This document shows, one piece after another, positions 22,690 through 24,632 of a DNA stretch of 24,632 nucleotides. Location of the stretch: the NCBI GenBank assembly GCA_023438115.1, contig JAEZEB010000258.1:1-24632 (forward strand), written 5' to 3'. The notes under the pieces were generated by a model that saw nothing but the letters and a program-made list of their open reading frames with translations, was not told the origin of the DNA and did not search any database. Source of the stretch: Pseudomonadota bacterium (GTDB lineage Bacteria > Pseudomonadota > Gammaproteobacteria > Burkholderiales > Burkholderiaceae_C). Within the stretch, counting starts at the first letter, position 1. Every line of letters starts with the position of its first letter. Made by a program: the position numbers and the translations under genes.

Positions 22690-22702
22690 GCCCGCCGCTG
22701 CT

Positions 22703-23344
22703 ATGAATGACATGAGCCTGCCTTCCGAGCCTGCCGCCTTGCCTGCTGCCGCCGTCCCTGGACCCGAAGAGGACCTGGCGGCGCTGGCGCAGGCGCTCAT
22801 CACCTCGCGCCAGAACGTGCTGCCCAAGCGGCTGGCCGAGCCGGGCCCCGACCCCCGGCAGTTGCAGCGGCTGCTGCTGGCGGCAGCGGCGGCGCCGGAC
22901 CACGGCGAATTGCGGCCGTGGCGCTTCGTCATCGTGCCGGCGGCCAAACGGGCGCTGCTGGCCGACATGTTCGAAGGCGCGCTGCTGGACCGTGACGCCC
23001 GGGCTACCGTGGCCGAGCGCGAGGCTGCGCGCGAGAAGGCGCATCGGGCGCCGCTCCTGATGCTGGCGATCGCCAAGCTCGGGCCGGCGCAGCCCGACAT
23101 GCCGGCGCCGGAGCGGCTGGTGTCGTTGGGCGCGGCGTTGCAGAACCTGCTGCTGCTGGCACACGCCATGGGTTTCGGTGCCGGGCTCACCAGCGGACAG
23201 GCGATGACGTCGCCGCGGCTGCGCACGCTGTTCGGCCTCCAGCCGGGCGAAGAGGCGGTGTGCTTCGTCAGCGTGGGCAGCGTGACGCAGCGCAAGCCGA
23301 TGCGCCCGCGCCCCAGCCCACACGAGATCGCCAGCGAGTTGTAG
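22703..23344 (+). CDS. Nitroreductase-family protein
   Basis: 213 aa with the nitroreductase fold pattern. It has ITSRQNVLPKRLAEPGPDPR at the start of the fold, APDHGELRPWRFVIV at about 72-86 (the FMN-binding region where a PS/N-W-R motif is usual), a middle segment APLLMLAIAK, GAALQNLLLLAHAMGFGAGL at about 145-164, and GEEAVCFVSVGSV near the end. It resembles the YdjA-like single-domain group, usually an FMN-dependent NAD(P)H reductase. Substrate unknown. The ATG at 22703 follows the Fur-like box closely and there is an alternative ATG at 22712; no clear Shine-Dalgarno sequence is seen. The possible Fur control would make it iron-responsive, which is inference. Confidence 0.85.
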   Translation: MNDMSLPSEPAALPAAAVPGPEEDLAALAQALITSRQNVLPKRLAEPGPDPRQLQRLLLAAAAAPDHGELRPWRFVIVPAAKRALLADMFEGALLDRDARATVAEREAAREKAHRAPLLMLAIAKLGPAQPDMPAPERLVSLGAALQNLLLLAHAMGFGAGLTSGQAMTSPRLRTLFGLQPGEEAVCFVSVGSVTQRKPMRPRPSPHEIASEL

Positions 23345-23394
23345 GAGACGGGCCGGCGTTCAGCCCGGAGCGCAGCGGGTCGGCCAGTACGCCG

Positions 23395-23757
23395 TCACGC
23401 GTCGCAGGGCCACAGCCGGCACAGCAACTCGTGGGCCCAGTCCGGCAGCGTCGCTTCGGCTGCATCCGCGGGCCAGGCTTCGAGTTGCTCGTAGTCATCG
23501 CCGTCGATCACGGCTTCGTGCGCCAGCTCGCCCTGGCCGCGCACGCTGAGCTTCAGCCACCCCCGCTCGGCGCTTTCCCACGCCAGCGCGATGGCGCCAT
23601 CGGGCTCCACCGTCACGTCAGGCGCCGGCCAGGCCGCCGCGGTGAGCTCGATCAAGCGCTGCGCCTCGTGCAGCGTGGACTGCGTAGGGGGGTTCCAGCC
23701 ACGCTCGGCAATGAAAGCCTGGGCTTCGGACAGGGCGGATGACAGCAGAGGTGACAT
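23395..23757 (-). CDS. Hypothetical protein, 120 aa
   Basis: I do not recognise a family. The protein is soluble and acidic, rich in Trp (RGWNPP, AAWPAPD, LAWESAERGWLKL, LEAWPAD, LPDWAHELL). The first 40 residues look helical, followed by a short beta-rich segment DVTVEPDGAIALAWE with alternating polar and hydrophobic residues. The gene is convergent with the nitroreductase gene, with 50 nt between the stops. The start at 23757 is the only ATG near the beginning of the frame; its upstream sequence has no good ribosome binding site. Codon use is like that of the other high-GC genes, which supports coding. Function unknown. Confidence 0.6.
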   Translation of the reverse strand: MSPLLSSALSEAQAFIAERGWNPPTQSTLHEAQRLIELTAAAWPAPDVTVEPDGAIALAWESAERGWLKLSVRGQGELAHEAVIDGDDYEQLEAWPADAAEATLPDWAHELLCRLWPCDA

Positions 23758-23889
23758 GGCAGCGATGGTAGGAGCAAGGCGAGACGGTCTGCGGCGAATC
23801 CATCACCACGGCCAACCGAGGCCCAGCTGGTTGCTGGCGAAGCACAAGAATCCTGCTGGCCACGGTGCTCGACCGCTGCATTGATACCC

Positions 23890-23908
23890 TGATAATTCTC
23901 GTTATGCA
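23890..23908. promoter_or_regulatory. Weak Fur-like or palindromic site in the hypothetical/integrase intergenic region
   Basis: TGATAATTCTCGTTATGCA carries the ATTCTCGTTAT core that differs by one base from the usual ATTCTCATTAT Fur core, and ATAA..TTAT forms a small dyad. The surrounding 60 nt are notably AT-rich (TACTACAAATATTCCGTTTA). This could be a promoter region or a recombination-related site; no firm call. Confidence 0.3.
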
Positions 23909-24019
23909 GGTACTACAAATATTCCGTTTACGGGCGCTAGAAAGTGGCGTGAACGAGCTACTGGGCGCCGTGACCGGCTGCAGACAAACCCGGAACCGTG
24001 GCCTTTCTGACTACCGGCC

Positions 24020-24632
24020 ATGGGCCAGCAGCCGGTCCGGACGATGACGGCGCCGCAGATGGCCGCACGGCGCGGCCGGCCGCGCGGCAGCCGGAGCGAG
24101 GTGGCGTCCTCGCGGGCGCTGCTGCGGCTGCACCACTTCAGCTTCCTGCGGGCGCTGGCCGAGGGCGTGAGCCTGCGCGCGGCCTGGGAGCGCTACATGG
24201 CGTTCGCGGGCGGGCCGGACGACGAGCGCCATTTCGCGGCGCAGGCGCGCCGGCTGCGGCGCCAGATCGCGTCGGCGGCTCAGGCGCATGGTCTGGACGA
24301 GGTGGCTGCCGAGGCACTGGCGGAGCCCGTGCCGGCCACGGCGGACAGCGGCGTGCCGTCCTTGCAAGACTGGATCGCCCAGTGCTGCGAGATGGGAGGT
24401 TTGGATGCTGAGGATCGGGATCCGGCGGAATGGCAACGCGAGTACCAGGCCGAGTTCGGGCTCGACGCGGCACTGCTGCCGCAGCCGGCCACCGCCGGCC
24501 TGGCGCCGCGCGTTGCCCGGCTGGCGGCGCTCAACCGGCTGGCCACGGCGCTGTCCACGCCGCCGGCGCTGGAGGACGCACTCGCGTTGTGGCTCACGCC
24601 GGCGTTGTCCGCCGCGCTGCGCGGCGCCGGAC
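24020..24632 (+). CDS. Phage-integrase-like protein, N-terminal part (DUF3701-type), runs off the window
   Basis: 204 codons are open from the ATG at 24020 to the right edge without a stop. The fragment has a basic N-terminus (AARRGRPRGSRSE), then RLHHFSFLRALAEGVSLRAA followed by WERYMAF. It continues with a region DAALLPQPATAGLAPRVARL and LATALSTPPALEDALALWL. This pattern resembles the N-terminal domain of the integrases of the DUF3701 type in Burkholderiales, whose C-terminal tyrosine-recombinase catalytic domain would lie beyond the window. The catalytic residues R..HxxR..Y cannot be checked. If correct, a mobile or integrative element may begin here. The start is supported by position only; an in-frame ATG at 24044 is an alternative. 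Confidence 0.55.
   Translation, partial: MGQQPVRTMTAPQMAARRGRPRGSRSEVASSRALLRLHHFSFLRALAEGVSLRAAWERYMAFAGGPDDERHFAAQARRLRRQIASAAQAHGLDEVAAEALAEPVPATADSGVPSLQDWIAQCCEMGGLDAEDRDPAEWQREYQAEFGLDAALLPQPATAGLAPRVARLAALNRLATALSTPPALEDALALWLTPALSAALRGAG

Noticed and set aside
1..24632. CRISPR arrays, tRNA or rRNA genes
   Set aside because: I saw no regularly spaced direct repeats, no tRNA-like cloverleaf segment and no rRNA sequence.

Overview
The window looks like a chromosomal segment of a high-GC betaproteobacterium, most likely order Burkholderiales (Comamonadaceae-like, e.g. a Ramlibacter or Variovorax relative). This rests on the strong G/C third-position bias, the Bug/TctC periplasmic receptor, the zapA-6S RNA neighbourhood, the three-gene tripartite tricarboxylate transporter and the NAD-dependent molybdenum formate dehydrogenase. 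Genus is inference; no rRNA or housekeeping marker is present.

Layout. (1) 1-421: the first 20 codons of a secreted protein on the minus strand, preceded by a clear cobalamin riboswitch; probably a BtuB-type TonB-dependent receptor. (2) 405-1378: a short coiled-coil gene, zapA, the 6S RNA gene ssrS and three consecutive hairpins. (3) 1450-5507: a TauE/SafE exporter, a stand-alone 10-formyl-THF hydrolase/formyltransferase-like enzyme, a divergent LysR regulator, an uncharacterised 72-aa ORF and a ketopantoate-reductase-family gene. (4) 5545-9713: a tctC-tctB-tctA transporter operon ending in a degenerate cytidylate-kinase-like/BON protein. (5) 9846-20509: a Crp/Fnr-family regulator divergent from oxalyl-CoA decarboxylase (oxc), then formyl-CoA:oxalate CoA-transferase (frc), an ADP-forming acyl-CoA ligase, a fused FdsG-FdsB formate dehydrogenase subunit and FdsA. 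(6) 20510-24632: a less organised flank with a lower-GC glycoside-hydrolase-like lipoprotein, a nitroreductase-family gene behind a Fur-like box, a hypothetical gene and the start of a phage-integrase-like gene cut by the window edge.

How it works together. Regions 4 and 5 look like an oxalate-catabolism island. Frc moves CoA from formyl-CoA to oxalate, Oxc decarboxylates oxalyl-CoA to formyl-CoA and CO2, and the fused Fds enzyme oxidises the released formate to CO2 with NAD+. The ADP-forming ligase could prime the cycle with oxalyl-CoA or recover ATP from formyl-CoA. The TctCBA system is a candidate oxalate or carboxylate importer, and the formyl-THF enzyme may balance one-carbon flux.

The most interesting signal is regulatory. 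The promoters of the transporter operon and of oxc carry the same 16-bp palindrome CTTGACCGCAGTCAAG, each exactly 22 nt upstream of an (T/G)ACCAT -10-like hexamer. The Crp/Fnr protein encoded between the two operons has the Fnr-type recognition-helix residues (E..SR) expected for TTGA..TCAA half sites but lacks Fnr's iron-sulfur cysteines. This predicts a small dedicated regulon whose effector is unknown. Other structure includes two 84-bp palindromic elements, a 35-bp-arm inverted repeat inside the fds operon, and a long dyad in the LysR intergenic region.
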